Shown here one piece after another: positions 16,451 through 24,635 of a stretch of DNA of 64,000 nt. Under the pieces are notes generated by a model that was not told where the DNA came from, made no database searches, and saw nothing but the letters and a program-made list of their open reading frames with translations. The position numbers and the translations under genes were made by a program. Within the stretch, counting starts at the first letter, position 1. Every line of letters starts with the position of its first letter. The DNA is from Syntrophaceae bacterium. Its GTDB lineage: Bacteria; Desulfobacterota; Syntrophia; Syntrophales; PHBD01. Where the stretch lies: NCBI GenBank assembly GCA_013177825.1, contig JABLXX010000003.1:124001-188000 (forward strand), written 5' to 3'.

Positions 16451-17071
16451 TTGGCATTCATCAACCTGAAAGACAGGGTCATTCAAGCCAAGATTGTCTA
16501 TTACGGCCCTGGAAGGTGCGGCAAAACGACGAACCTGGAATTCATCTACAGCAAGTGCCGCGAGCAGATCAATTCCGAGATGGTAACGGTCAAGACACAG
16601 GGCGACCGCACCCTGTTCTTTGATTTCTTTCCTTTCGATATCGGAAAGATTGCCGGATATGACGTGAAAATCCAGCTGTATACCGTTCCCGGCCAGGTGA
16701 AATACAACTCGACGAGGCGGCTGGTCCTCAAAGGAGTGGACGGGGTTGTGTTTGTCGCGGATTCGGAAGCGGAGCGTCGAAGCAAAAACGTATCCTCCCT
16801 GGCGAATCTTCAGGAAAACCTTGCTCTTTACAACAAGAACATTTTCGAGATTCCGCTGGTCATCCAATACAACAAACGGGATCTCAAAAATCAGGGCATC
16901 GAGGTGCTGGATGTCGAGACGATGGAGAGGGATCTCAACGAGACCTTGAAGGCGCCTTCGTTTGAAGCGAGCGCGCTGGATGGAGACAACGTCGTTGCGA
17001 CCCTGAAGAAAATCATATCGCTGACCATGTCCTCCCTGGAAAAGGAACTGGAGAACGGGGATTGGCAATGA
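16451..17071 (+). CDS. mglA: MglA-family Ras-like GTPase
   Basis: This 206-residue small GTPase has a P-loop YGPGRCGKTTN (18-28), a switch II TVPGQ (78-82) instead of the usual DTAGQ, and NKRD (141-144) for guanine recognition. These are the diagnostic traits of MglA, the bacterial GTPase that sets front-rear polarity and controls type IV pili and gliding in Myxococcus. It should bind GTP and interact with roadblock proteins; three such proteins are encoded just upstream. The start is a TTG at 16451 after GAGGAGGAAACGG (16436-16448); initiating at the ATG 16346 would add an unrelated leader. It overlaps the next gene by ATGA, implying translational coupling. Confidence 0.9.
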   Translation: MAFINLKDRVIQAKIVYYGPGRCGKTTNLEFIYSKCREQINSEMVTVKTQGDRTLFFDFFPFDIGKIAGYDVKIQLYTVPGQVKYNSTRRLVLKGVDGVVFVADSEAERRSKNVSSLANLQENLALYNKNIFEIPLVIQYNKRDLKNQGIEVLDVETMERDLNETLKAPSFEASALDGDNVVATLKKIISLTMSSLEKELENGDWQ

Positions 17072-18126
17072 AAGAGTCGTCATTCGTTCGGGAAGTGGAA
17101 GATCGCCTGGATGCCCTGTTCGGAATCGATGAAGATTCCACGGGCCGCAGCGGGAAGGTCGGACCGGATCATTCGAACGCCAGGGACATGCTGGAAAGCA
17201 TCGCCGCCGAACCCGCGGAGCCGGCCGGGCGGGATGCGGACGCCACGGTGGATCCGGATGTCGGCGATCCGCTGAATGGAAAGGATGAATCCGAGTCGCC
17301 CGTCCGCGACGGGCGCTATCATATCCTCCTCGAGGAGAACGAACAGGAATCCGCAACGGAATCACCCGTCGCCGATCACCCCAGCCTCGACGAGATTGCA
17401 TCCGTCGCCGAACCGGACGCGGGAGACAGGGAAGGAGCGGAGCGCTTCGAGCGCATCTTCGGCGACATCGCGTCGTACACGCCGGCCCTGTTTTCTCCGA
17501 TCAAGAATCTGAAAAGCATCCTCCTGTCCCTCGAATGGGAAATCAACGACACCATTCTGAACAGGCTGGACGCGGAACTGAGCGGATTGCAGGATCTCTA
17601 TCGCCACGAGCGGACCGTTCTCGGCTTTCTCAGGATTCTTCGATTCCTGGAACGTTACATCCGGGTGAAGCAGGGGGATTCTCACACCGAGTCCATCCGT
17701 CTGCTTTTTTCCGTTTACGACGACCTGGAGCGGATCATCCTCTCGAAAACCGTGTCGGAAGATATGAAGCGGGCCATCCTGGTGGCCGATATTGGGAAAT
17801 ACAGGGATTGGGTGGAGAATATCGACCTCTCCGCCCCGCCGGAAGCGGACGCCGGAGAAAACGTCACGCCCGTCGCCGCGGAGCCCGGGAGCCCCGCTCC
17901 CGAGTTTCTGCCTGAGGTTCCGGCAGTTGAAGCCCCTGTGGAGCAACCTGTGGAGGCATTCGAACATCCCGCGCCGGATCCCTGCGCGGCCATGCAGAAC
18001 ATGGAGCCGCACGAGGCATTTGCCTATGCACTGGAAGAGATCAAAAAGACGATCCACAGGGAGTTCGAGGAGCTGAGAGCGGAAATTCGAACGCATGGCG
18101 CCGGAGGGACGAATCCGCAGGCATGA
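17068..18126 (+). CDS. Charged protein of unknown function coupled to MglA
   Basis: The protein has 352 residues and no domain that I recognise. An acidic low-complexity stretch makes up residues 15-115, a helical domain begins near FERIFGDIASYTPALFSPIK and includes SLEWEINDTILNRLDAELSG and GFLRILRFLERYIRVK (about 130-240), a Pro/Glu/Ala linker follows and the protein ends in a helix HREFEELRAEIRTHG. It overlaps the MglA stop by four bases, so it is made together with the GTPase and is likely an effector or scaffold of it. The Ras-like partner role is inference; a search of homologous loci would show whether the pair is conserved. Confidence 0.65.
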   Translation: MKESSFVREVEDRLDALFGIDEDSTGRSGKVGPDHSNARDMLESIAAEPAEPAGRDADATVDPDVGDPLNGKDESESPVRDGRYHILLEENEQESATESPVADHPSLDEIASVAEPDAGDREGAERFERIFGDIASYTPALFSPIKNLKSILLSLEWEINDTILNRLDAELSGLQDLYRHERTVLGFLRILRFLERYIRVKQGDSHTESIRLLFSVYDDLERIILSKTVSEDMKRAILVADIGKYRDWVENIDLSAPPEADAGENVTPVAAEPGSPAPEFLPEVPAVEAPVEQPVEAFEHPAPDPCAAMQNMEPHEAFAYALEEIKKTIHREFEELRAEIRTHGAGGTNPQA

Positions 18127-18206
18127 ACGTCGCCGGTGGGGCATGAGACAAGGCGCCCGCTGCTTGTGGCGTTTCAGGAGGGACTGCTGATGAGGACTGT
18201 CGAACC

Positions 18207-18365
18207 ATGATCGTTTTCTGCGAAGAGTGCGGGGAAAGAATCATCATCGAACCCGAGGAGATAAAGGGGTCTGTCATTGTCATGGTTTGTACGGCCTGCA
18301 GCGACGTCATCAAAATAACGGTTCCGGATGTCGTGATGCAGGGGCTTCGGCTTCTGAAAGCCTGA
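18207..18365 (+). CDS. 52-residue zinc-ribbon protein
   Basis: This short gene encodes MIVFCEECGERIIIEPEE followed by a strand region and a second cysteine pair; it is too short for most gene callers. The four cysteines are at 5, 8, 28 and 31, spaced CxxC-19-CxxC, as in zinc ribbons of the MJ0042 type that normally open DUF3426 proteins. The next gene at 18447 encodes a DUF3426 protein lacking such a ribbon at its N-terminus, so the ribbon may have been separated. The reading frame is intact, ends TGA at 18363, and lies between co-directed genes of the module. Confidence 0.65.
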   Translation: MIVFCEECGERIIIEPEEIKGSVIVMVCTACSDVIKITVPDVVMQGLRLLKA

Positions 18366-18446
18366 GTTGCGAATCATGCGGAGAATTCATTCCGACACAC
18401 ATCGGCGTGACGACAGCGCGCCGGGATTCCATGGAATCAAAGGGAA

Positions 18447-19778
18447 ATGATGAACATCCAGAACGAAGCCTTCGATCTGATCCGCGAAAAACAGGAACTC
18501 GATCTTTTCCTGTCCACGTTTACGAACATGCATCCGTCCCCGGCTGCGGAAAAAGAGAAGGGGACGGCTACCCTCGCAATTCCCGAGCCGCCACCGCCGG
18601 CGGAGGGAGAAAGCAATGGCTCCCGCGCCGAAACGAGCAGGGATATCCATGACTCGACATCGGAGACGGCCCTTTCGGCACAATCCGCCCTCCCCGATGC
18701 GGAGGTTCCGAAGGATCGGGCTGAGGAAGAGGTCGCTGCGGCCGCACCGGAAACAGAGCGGGAAAGGCCGCTGTTCCTGGAAATGGAGCCGGACCGGCAG
18801 CCGGAACCCCCGGTGGAGGCACCGGAAACGGCGGTTCCTGCGCAAAACTCCCTCTCCCCGGAGGAGGCCGTGAAAGACCCGGAACCGCCCCCCGCAGAGA
18901 CCGAAGCCGTTGCCCTGGAAACGGAACAGGAAGATTCGTTGTCCCCCGAAGGGGAGTCGGACAGGCAACCGGCGCCGCCCGTAAATCAAGCGCCCCCCGC
19001 CTTTTCGGAGTTTCTGCAGATCGGCCGGCCGTCCATTGCAGTGGAAAGCCGCAGCGATGTGCCGGAGATGGACCGGACCCAGAGGATTGAGCGAAAAAAG
19101 ATCGAGGAAGCCGCCGCCGAGAACAGGGAAGCCCTCGAGTCGGCTGGGGACGGCGGGGCCGGAAGCGTAGAGGCAGGGTATGATTCCGCTCTCCCGGGCA
19201 TCGGAAGAAAATCCCGGCGCGTCGTCATCCTCTCCGTGCTGCTCTTCTGCCTCGTTCTCGCCTTGGCCGCGCTCGGTTATTCATGGCTCAACCCGGCAAG
19301 CGGACACGGGGCCGTTCATTGGCTGTCCATGCATATGCCTTTTGCCAGTCAATATCTGGAAGCAGGGCGGCCGGACCGGAATCCCGCGGGCGAGCAGGTT
19401 GGAATCGTCAATCTCAGGCAGCGGCTCGTCAGGAACGCGGCCTCGGGGCGGGACATCCGGATCATCGAGGGAACCGCGTTCAACCGGGGGCAGGAAAACA
19501 TATCCAAAATCGGGATCAGGGGAGAGCTTTACGATGCCCGGGGCAGGCTCCTGGCCGCGCGGATCTCTTTCTGCGGAAGCGTGATTCCCGTCGATCAGCT
19601 GGAGATCCTGGGCGAGGAAGAACTCCGTCCGGTCCTCTCGAATATCCAGGCAAACAATCAGACGAACAGTGTGGTTCCACCCGGAGGTCAGACACCGTTC
19701 ATGATCGTGTTCCTCCAGGAGCCTGCCGGGGTCGTCCAGGCGATGGTCGAACCCGTCAGCATGGAAAAAGCCCGGTAA
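18447..19778 (+). CDS. DUF3426-family membrane protein with long acidic N-terminus
   Basis: The protein has 443 residues. The first 245 residues are Glu/Pro/Ala-rich and low-complexity, then one transmembrane segment (VVILSVLLFCLVLALAALGY, about 255-275), then an extracytoplasmic DUF3426 domain with LRQRLVRN, IRIIEGTAFNRGQE, GELYDARGRLL and VVPPGGQTPFMIVF. That domain is linked with MJ0042-type ribbons in delta-proteobacteria; its role is unknown. The ATG at 18447 and the second ATG at 18450 are both possible after AAAGGG. It lies in the MglA cluster and could link a cytoplasmic scaffold to the periplasm, but that is speculation. Confidence 0.8.
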   Translation: MMNIQNEAFDLIREKQELDLFLSTFTNMHPSPAAEKEKGTATLAIPEPPPPAEGESNGSRAETSRDIHDSTSETALSAQSALPDAEVPKDRAEEEVAAAAPETERERPLFLEMEPDRQPEPPVEAPETAVPAQNSLSPEEAVKDPEPPPAETEAVALETEQEDSLSPEGESDRQPAPPVNQAPPAFSEFLQIGRPSIAVESRSDVPEMDRTQRIERKKIEEAAAENREALESAGDGGAGSVEAGYDSALPGIGRKSRRVVILSVLLFCLVLALAALGYSWLNPASGHGAVHWLSMHMPFASQYLEAGRPDRNPAGEQVGIVNLRQRLVRNAASGRDIRIIEGTAFNRGQENISKIGIRGELYDARGRLLAARISFCGSVIPVDQLEILGEEELRPVLSNIQANNQTNSVVPPGGQTPFMIVFLQEPAGVVQAMVEPVSMEKAR

Positions 19779-19997
19779 TCCCGATGTCCGTCGACATGGA
19801 ACCCTGAAACCTGCGGATGGCTGATGGATCACGAACCGCTGCCGCGCCGCTCGAAAACGATGCCGGCTTTGCATCGCCGGATCAAAGACCGTGCTTTCCC
19901 AAAGACGTTCCGCATGGAGATCCGGCTGATGTTTCGATGAATCCCCATCCCTTTCGAACCCATTGTCTTACAGACTCTTCCACTTCCGGTCCCGGTC

Positions 19998-22310
19998 ATG
20001 CAAGCAGCAAATCCATCCGCTAGAAACAGCAATTATAGTGAAATCAACGAACTGGAGGAGATACTCCGCCTCCAGAACGAACTTCAGGATATCACCAACG
20101 AAATTTACGCCTCACAGGGCATGGCCCAGATATTCACCGATTGCAGCGGGCGGATCATGAATCTCTTCAACGTCGAGGCCGTGAACATCTATGCCGTCGA
20201 CGCGCAGAGGAAGGAAGTCTACACCATCATCAAAGCGAGGCACCTGTTCAGGGAACAGAGAATGGCCATCAACAGCCGGACGATTCCCGGTTATATCGTC
20301 GGAACGGGTGCCGCAATCAACATTGCCGATGTCGAAGACCCGGACGAGATGAAAAGCGGCTGCCCGGGACTGATGCTGGCCAGTGATCGGGACGGCCGGT
20401 CGAATGTCCGCCTGAAGCAGGTCATGGCCATGCCCGTGATTCATCAGGGCGAGACCATCGGCGTGATCGAGGTGATCAATAAAAAGGGGCGGGGCGGCAG
20501 ATTTGTCGATGAAGAGCCCGTTCTGCTCCAGGAAATATCGGAAGTCCTCGCCATTGCGTTCTCCAATCATGCGCGGTTTGCCCGCCGCCGGAAAACGCGC
20601 TTCGACTCCCTCATCCTGAAAGGTTTCCTGAAGGAAGAGGAGCTCGACCAGGCCTGGGACGAATCACGGGAGCAGAAAGAAACGATGGAAAGCTTCCTGA
20701 TGAGAAAATACAGCGTCCCGAAAGAAGAGCTCGGCAGGTCGCTGGAAGAGCATTACCGGTGCAAATTCTTCCAGTTCAGCGATCAACTCCCCATTCCCAC
20801 AGAACTACTGACCCGTCTGAACAAAGAATATCTTCAACGGGAGTTGTGGGTGCCGATCGAGAAAACAGACGGACAGATCCATATCCTCGTGAGCGACCCC
20901 GACAATATCATCAAGCGGGACATGATTGAAAATCTTCTGAAAACGAAGGCCATCCGGTATGATGTCGCCCTTCCGGAGGACATAACCCGGTTCATCGGCC
21001 ATTTCTATAAGTCTTACGGCGATGAAACGTCGATTTCGGACATCATCGGCAAGCTGGACAACACGGAGGAGGGGGAAGAGGAGGACGAGGGAGAGTCCGT
21101 CACGGAATCGGACAGCGCGATCATGCTGCTCGTCAACAAGATCATCAACGATGCCATCATTCGAAGGGCGTCCGACATCCACATAGAACCCAATATCACG
21201 CGCAAGAACGTGGAGGTCCGCTTCCGCGTCGACGGCGACTGCGCCGTTTATCAGACCGTTCCCTTCAGCTACCGGGCCGCTTTGGTGTCGCGGATCAAGA
21301 TCATGTCCAATCTGGACATCACGGTCAAAAGGATCCCCCAGGACGGCAAAATCAAGTTTCGCCGGAGCGGAAGCGACGAGATCGAGCTTCGCGTGGCGAC
21401 GCTCCCGACCCAGGGGGGAGTGGAAGACGTCGTGATGCGCCTTCTCGCCAAAGGGGAAACGCTGCCCCTGGAGGCCATGGGGATGCTGGAGAGGAATTAC
21501 AGGGAACTCCTGAATATCTGCGAAAAACCCTATGGCATGGTCCTCGTGGTCGGGCCGACGGGGTCGGGAAAAACAACGACCCTCCATGCGGCCCTCCGCC
21601 ATATCAACACGCCGGAGAAAAAGATCTGGACGGCTGAGGATCCCGTGGAAATCACCCAGTACGGCCTCCGGCAGGTCCAGGTGCAGCCCAAGATAGGCTT
21701 CGATTTTGCCACCGCCATGCGGGCCTTTCTCCGCGCAGACCCGGATGTGATCATGGTGGGGGAGATGCGCGACTTCGAGACGGCCAAAACCGGCGTGGAG
21801 GCTTCCCTGACGGGGCATCTCGTTTTCAGCACCCTGCATACGAACAGCGCCCCGGAAACCATCATCCGGCTGCTCGACATGGGCATCGATCCCCTGAACT
21901 TCGCCGACGCCCTCCTCGGCATTCTTGCCCAGAGGCTGGTCCGGACATTGTGCAAGAAGTGCCGGGAGCCGTACCATCCAACCGAGAGAGAATACGACGA
22001 GATGGCGGCCAGTTACGGGCGGGAAGCGTTTGAAAAACTGGCTGTACCCTACACGGGCGACCTGACCCTATACCGGCCCCGGGGGTGCGATGTCTGCGAC
22101 CGCTCGGGATACAAGGGACGCGTCGGCATTCACGAACTGCTCATCGCCAGCGACAGTGTGAAACGCCTGATCCAGAGGCACGAGACCGTCGAAGTGCTGC
22201 GGGAGAAGGCCACGTCCGAAGGGATGTCCACGCTCCTCCAGGACGGCATTCAGAAGGCCCTGCAGGGCATCACGGACTTCCGGCAGGTCAGGAGGGTCTG
22301 CATCAAGTAG
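19998..22310 (+). CDS. GAF-MshEN-PilB/GspE-type assembly ATPase
   Basis: The protein has 770 residues. An N-terminal GAF-like domain (about 35-195; FNVEAVNIYAVDAQRKEVYT, IGVIEVINKKG) is followed by an MshEN/T2SSE_N region (200-340), which in relatives binds cyclic di-GMP, and an ATPase core. The core has a Walker A GPTGSGKTTTLH (519-530), the Asp box (DPVEITQYGLRQVQ), Walker B (RADPDVIMVGEMRD) and a His box (STLHTNSAPETI). A zinc-binding tetracysteine is seen as CKKC (about 652) and CDVC (about 697). Such ATPases power type IV pilus or type II secretion assembly. The GAF fusion is unusual and implies a small-molecule input. A link to MglA makes a pilus motor likely. Confidence 0.9.
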   Translation: MQAANPSARNSNYSEINELEEILRLQNELQDITNEIYASQGMAQIFTDCSGRIMNLFNVEAVNIYAVDAQRKEVYTIIKARHLFREQRMAINSRTIPGYIVGTGAAINIADVEDPDEMKSGCPGLMLASDRDGRSNVRLKQVMAMPVIHQGETIGVIEVINKKGRGGRFVDEEPVLLQEISEVLAIAFSNHARFARRRKTRFDSLILKGFLKEEELDQAWDESREQKETMESFLMRKYSVPKEELGRSLEEHYRCKFFQFSDQLPIPTELLTRLNKEYLQRELWVPIEKTDGQIHILVSDPDNIIKRDMIENLLKTKAIRYDVALPEDITRFIGHFYKSYGDETSISDIIGKLDNTEEGEEEDEGESVTESDSAIMLLVNKIINDAIIRRASDIHIEPNITRKNVEVRFRVDGDCAVYQTVPFSYRAALVSRIKIMSNLDITVKRIPQDGKIKFRRSGSDEIELRVATLPTQGGVEDVVMRLLAKGETLPLEAMGMLERNYRELLNICEKPYGMVLVVGPTGSGKTTTLHAALRHINTPEKKIWTAEDPVEITQYGLRQVQVQPKIGFDFATAMRAFLRADPDVIMVGEMRDFETAKTGVEASLTGHLVFSTLHTNSAPETIIRLLDMGIDPLNFADALLGILAQRLVRTLCKKCREPYHPTEREYDEMAASYGREAFEKLAVPYTGDLTLYRPRGCDVCDRSGYKGRVGIHELLIASDSVKRLIQRHETVEVLREKATSEGMSTLLQDGIQKALQGITDFRQVRRVCIK

Positions 22311-22456
22311 GGCTTCCGGGACATATGCCCGCCTCCGTCCCTACCTGCCGGTGTTCACCCCGTATCCCACGGAAATCCGCAATTTCCCCCCGTAACAATC
22401 CCTCTCCTCCCCCGTCCCGCAACGATCCGTATCCATGAGTGAAACTGCATTTTGCG

Positions 22457-22485
22457 TTGACAAGCCCCCCCGGTTCTTCTAATGG
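22457..22485 (+). promoter_or_regulatory. Possible sigma-70 promoter upstream of the J-domain gene
   Basis: TTGACA at 22457-22462 is a perfect -35. The -10 match is poorer: TCTAAT (22478-22483, 15-base spacer) or TAATGG (22480-22485, 17-base spacer). It would let the J-domain and Crp genes be transcribed independently of the upstream ATPase gene. Confidence 0.4.
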
Positions 22486-22569
22486 CATGGAAAACAGGCC
22501 CTCCGCGAACGCCGTCGAAGGAAGCTGACCGAATTCAACATCTGCGCTGAGACAAGAAGAGGGACCGAC

Positions 22570-23352
22570 TTGCAGAAAAGCGAAATCCATGCCTCCGACC
22601 TGTTTGAGGCCTGTCACGTCCTATTTGGCAAACAGACCGACGTCTCCGTTCAATTTTTGAACAATTACCTGCAATTATCCGGTTTGAAGGCAGCCTACCG
22701 AAAAAGGGCCCGGGAGACCCACCCGGATCTTGCCCTGTCACTCGCCGTCGAATCCCACGTCCTCGAGGAGCAGTTCAAACAGGTCCAATCCGCTTTTGAG
22801 CGGCTTCGACTCTATCTGGAGAATCCATCCCGTTTCCGTCTGGTTGAAGGAATTCCGCGCAAGGCGCCGGTTTCCGCCTCCAAGGGAGACGCCCCGATCA
22901 AGAGAAGAGCGGCGAGGAAGCGGGATCCCGTGCACGATCATGTCCATACGGGGCCGGTTCCCGGAGGCAAGCTCCTCTTCGGACGATATCTTTATTATTC
23001 GGGCGTGATTTCCCACCGGATTCTGGTCGATGCGGTGGTGTGGCAGAAGAAACAGAGGCCCCTCCTCGGTATGATCGCCTGCAAGTGGGGCTGGCTGACC
23101 CGGGAAGACGTCATCGTTATTCTGAAACGCTGCCGTCCGGGGGAGCGTTTCGGCGAATGCGCCGTCCGTCTCGGGTATCTGGACGGTAAGCAGCTGCGCC
23201 GCCTGACGGTTTGGCAGAATCTGCTGCAGCCCCGGTTCGGCGACTTTTTCGTCTCGAAAGGGATCCTGACGGCCGGGCAGATCGACCGTCTCGCGAAGGA
23301 TCACCGGCTGCACAACTGGACCTTCCGAAGAACCGCAAGGAAGCGTCCCTGA
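22570..23352 (+). CDS. J-domain protein with MshEN-like C-terminal repeats
   Basis: The protein has 260 residues. The N-terminal 80 residues form a J domain: helix LKAAYRKRARETHPDLAL contains the His-Pro-Asp motif (about 54-56) that stimulates DnaK. The C-terminal half has repeated GxxLFGRYLYYSG / RFGECAVRLGYL / RFGDFFVSKGIL units, which resemble the N-terminal repeats of GspE/MshE ATPases. It lies just after a GspE-type ATPase gene, so a role in assembling or regulating that machine with DnaK is plausible inference. The start is TTG at 22570 after AAGAAGAGGGA (22555-22565); no better start was found. Confidence 0.75.
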   Translation: MQKSEIHASDLFEACHVLFGKQTDVSVQFLNNYLQLSGLKAAYRKRARETHPDLALSLAVESHVLEEQFKQVQSAFERLRLYLENPSRFRLVEGIPRKAPVSASKGDAPIKRRAARKRDPVHDHVHTGPVPGGKLLFGRYLYYSGVISHRILVDAVVWQKKQRPLLGMIACKWGWLTREDVIVILKRCRPGERFGECAVRLGYLDGKQLRRLTVWQNLLQPRFGDFFVSKGILTAGQIDRLAKDHRLHNWTFRRTARKRP

Positions 23353-23373
23353 CCCTTTATCAAGTTGAGGACC

Positions 23374-24075
23374 ATGAAACAGCCCGCCATATCGATTCGC
23401 ACCGATTCTCTCCTCCAGGAGCTGCCCATTTTCCGGGGCCTTCCCGGCGGGGACGTGGCCGAATTGCGGACGGTCATGGGCGAACGGAATTTTCGCCGGA
23501 ACGAGGTGATCCTCTTCGAAGAGGATACGCCGCGCTGCCTCTATGTCATCTATGAGGGACGGGTGAAGGTTGCGCAGATCGATGAGGAGGGACGGGAGCA
23601 GATCCTGGCCGTCCACAAGCGGGGCGATTTCTTCGGCGAGATGGCCCTCCTGGACGGAAAGACTTCCCCGGCGAGGGTCGTGGCCCTGGAAGAGACACGG
23701 GTCGGGTTCCTCGGCCGGGCGGATTTCGAGACCCGTTTTCTGAGCAATCCCATCGCCGCAAGACAGATCATGTCCCTGCTGTGCGAGCGGCTCCGGGATG
23801 CCTGGTTCATGCTCAAGGTCCTGAACCTGCAGCGGGCGGAAGACCGGGTCCGGGCGGTTCTGAGCCACATGGCGGCCCGCTTCGGGACGAGGGACGCTCG
23901 GGGCACCGCGATCCGCCTCCGGATGACCCATAGCGAACTGGCCGATTACGCCTCCCTCTCCCGGGAAACGGTCAGCCGGATTCTCAAGCGCCTGGAGCAG
24001 GCCGGGGAGATCTCCGTTCTGGAAAAAAGGCGGATCCTGATCACACCGGGTTTCCAAAAAATCGATTTTGTGTGA
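23374..24075 (+). CDS. Crp/Fnr-family transcriptional regulator
   Basis: The protein has 233 residues. The cyclic-nucleotide-binding-fold sensor domain (FRGLPGGDVAELR to about residue 130) has the GDFFGEMALLDGKTSPARVVA phosphate-binding cassette motif. In E. coli CRP the equivalent cassette is FGELGLxxxxxRSAxV; here the Arg before Ala is kept in PARVV only partly, so cAMP binding is uncertain. A winged HTH follows (THSELADYASLSRETVSRIL, about 189-208) with the CRP-like Arg-Glu-xx-x-Arg readout. There are no Fnr-type cysteines. The ATG at 23374 follows TTGAGGA. Two perfect TGTGA-N6-TCACA sites, at 13808 and 24071, flank the module it terminates. Confidence 0.85.
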   Translation: MKQPAISIRTDSLLQELPIFRGLPGGDVAELRTVMGERNFRRNEVILFEEDTPRCLYVIYEGRVKVAQIDEEGREQILAVHKRGDFFGEMALLDGKTSPARVVALEETRVGFLGRADFETRFLSNPIAARQIMSLLCERLRDAWFMLKVLNLQRAEDRVRAVLSHMAARFGTRDARGTAIRLRMTHSELADYASLSRETVSRILKRLEQAGEISVLEKRRILITPGFQKIDFV

Positions 24076-24086
24076 CGCCCGTCACA
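24071..24086 (+). promoter_or_regulatory. Perfect CRP-type site overlapping the regulator's stop codon
   Basis: TGTGA-CGCCCG-TCACA matches both half-sites exactly and spans the TGA stop of the Crp/Fnr gene (24073-24075). It lies 105 bases before the next start (24191). The recognition-helix residues of the adjacent regulator fit this site. Whether it activates 24191 or represses read-through cannot be told; no clear -10 box is seen at the class II distance. Confidence 0.6.
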
Positions 24087-24190
24087 TTCATTCCTCTCCG
24101 TTTCAGGCAATCTCCTCACCGAACTCTCTCGCCGGCCCGCCGGTCCTCTTCCAGGCGCCGGCTCCCTTTTTCGACATTCGGAGGTGGAGC

Positions 24191-24460
24191 ATGGAATCGA
24201 TCTGGTCGATGGATGTCGTCATCCCCTTTTCCAACATCTTCGCCGTTTTGCTGATCAGCACGGTCGGTCTGATCTTCGGCCGTCTGAAACTGGCCCTGTT
24301 CGTCCTGTACGGTTTTCTCCTGTACCGGGGGAGGGTGTGGGATGTCACCATCTTCACGGATTCACCCTCGTGGCTGAGCGGACCGGCATTGCTGACCACC
24401 GGCCTGCTTGTCCTCCTGCTGCTCTTTGCCGTGCTGGGCCTCACCCTTCATCGGGAATAG
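24191..24460 (+). CDS. Small membrane protein
   Basis: The 89-residue product has two strongly hydrophobic segments, IFAVLLISTVGLIFGRLKLALFVLYGFLLY (about 16-45) and ALLTTGLLVLLLLFAVLGLTLH (about 65-86), with no recognisable domain. The ATG at 24191 has GGAGGTGG at 24180-24187. It follows the Crp/Fnr gene and its CRP-type site, so it may be a target. Homologues of such two-helix proteins are common and uncharacterised. Confidence 0.6.
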   Translation: MESIWSMDVVIPFSNIFAVLLISTVGLIFGRLKLALFVLYGFLLYRGRVWDVTIFTDSPSWLSGPALLTTGLLVLLLLFAVLGLTLHRE

Positions 24461-24635
24461 CGCTGCCGCCGGCCGCCGTTCCGGAAGCCGGCCGGCCGGC
24501 GATCATCCTGCCCATTGCATCTGCCGGCTCATCCTGCCCGCGTCGCGCGGGACCGGACAACCGGCGGAAGAGCAACTTTGTCTTGCCCGAACCCCCCTCG
24601 ACAGGCTATCAGAGAAAAACTTTTCGGGGGGACTC

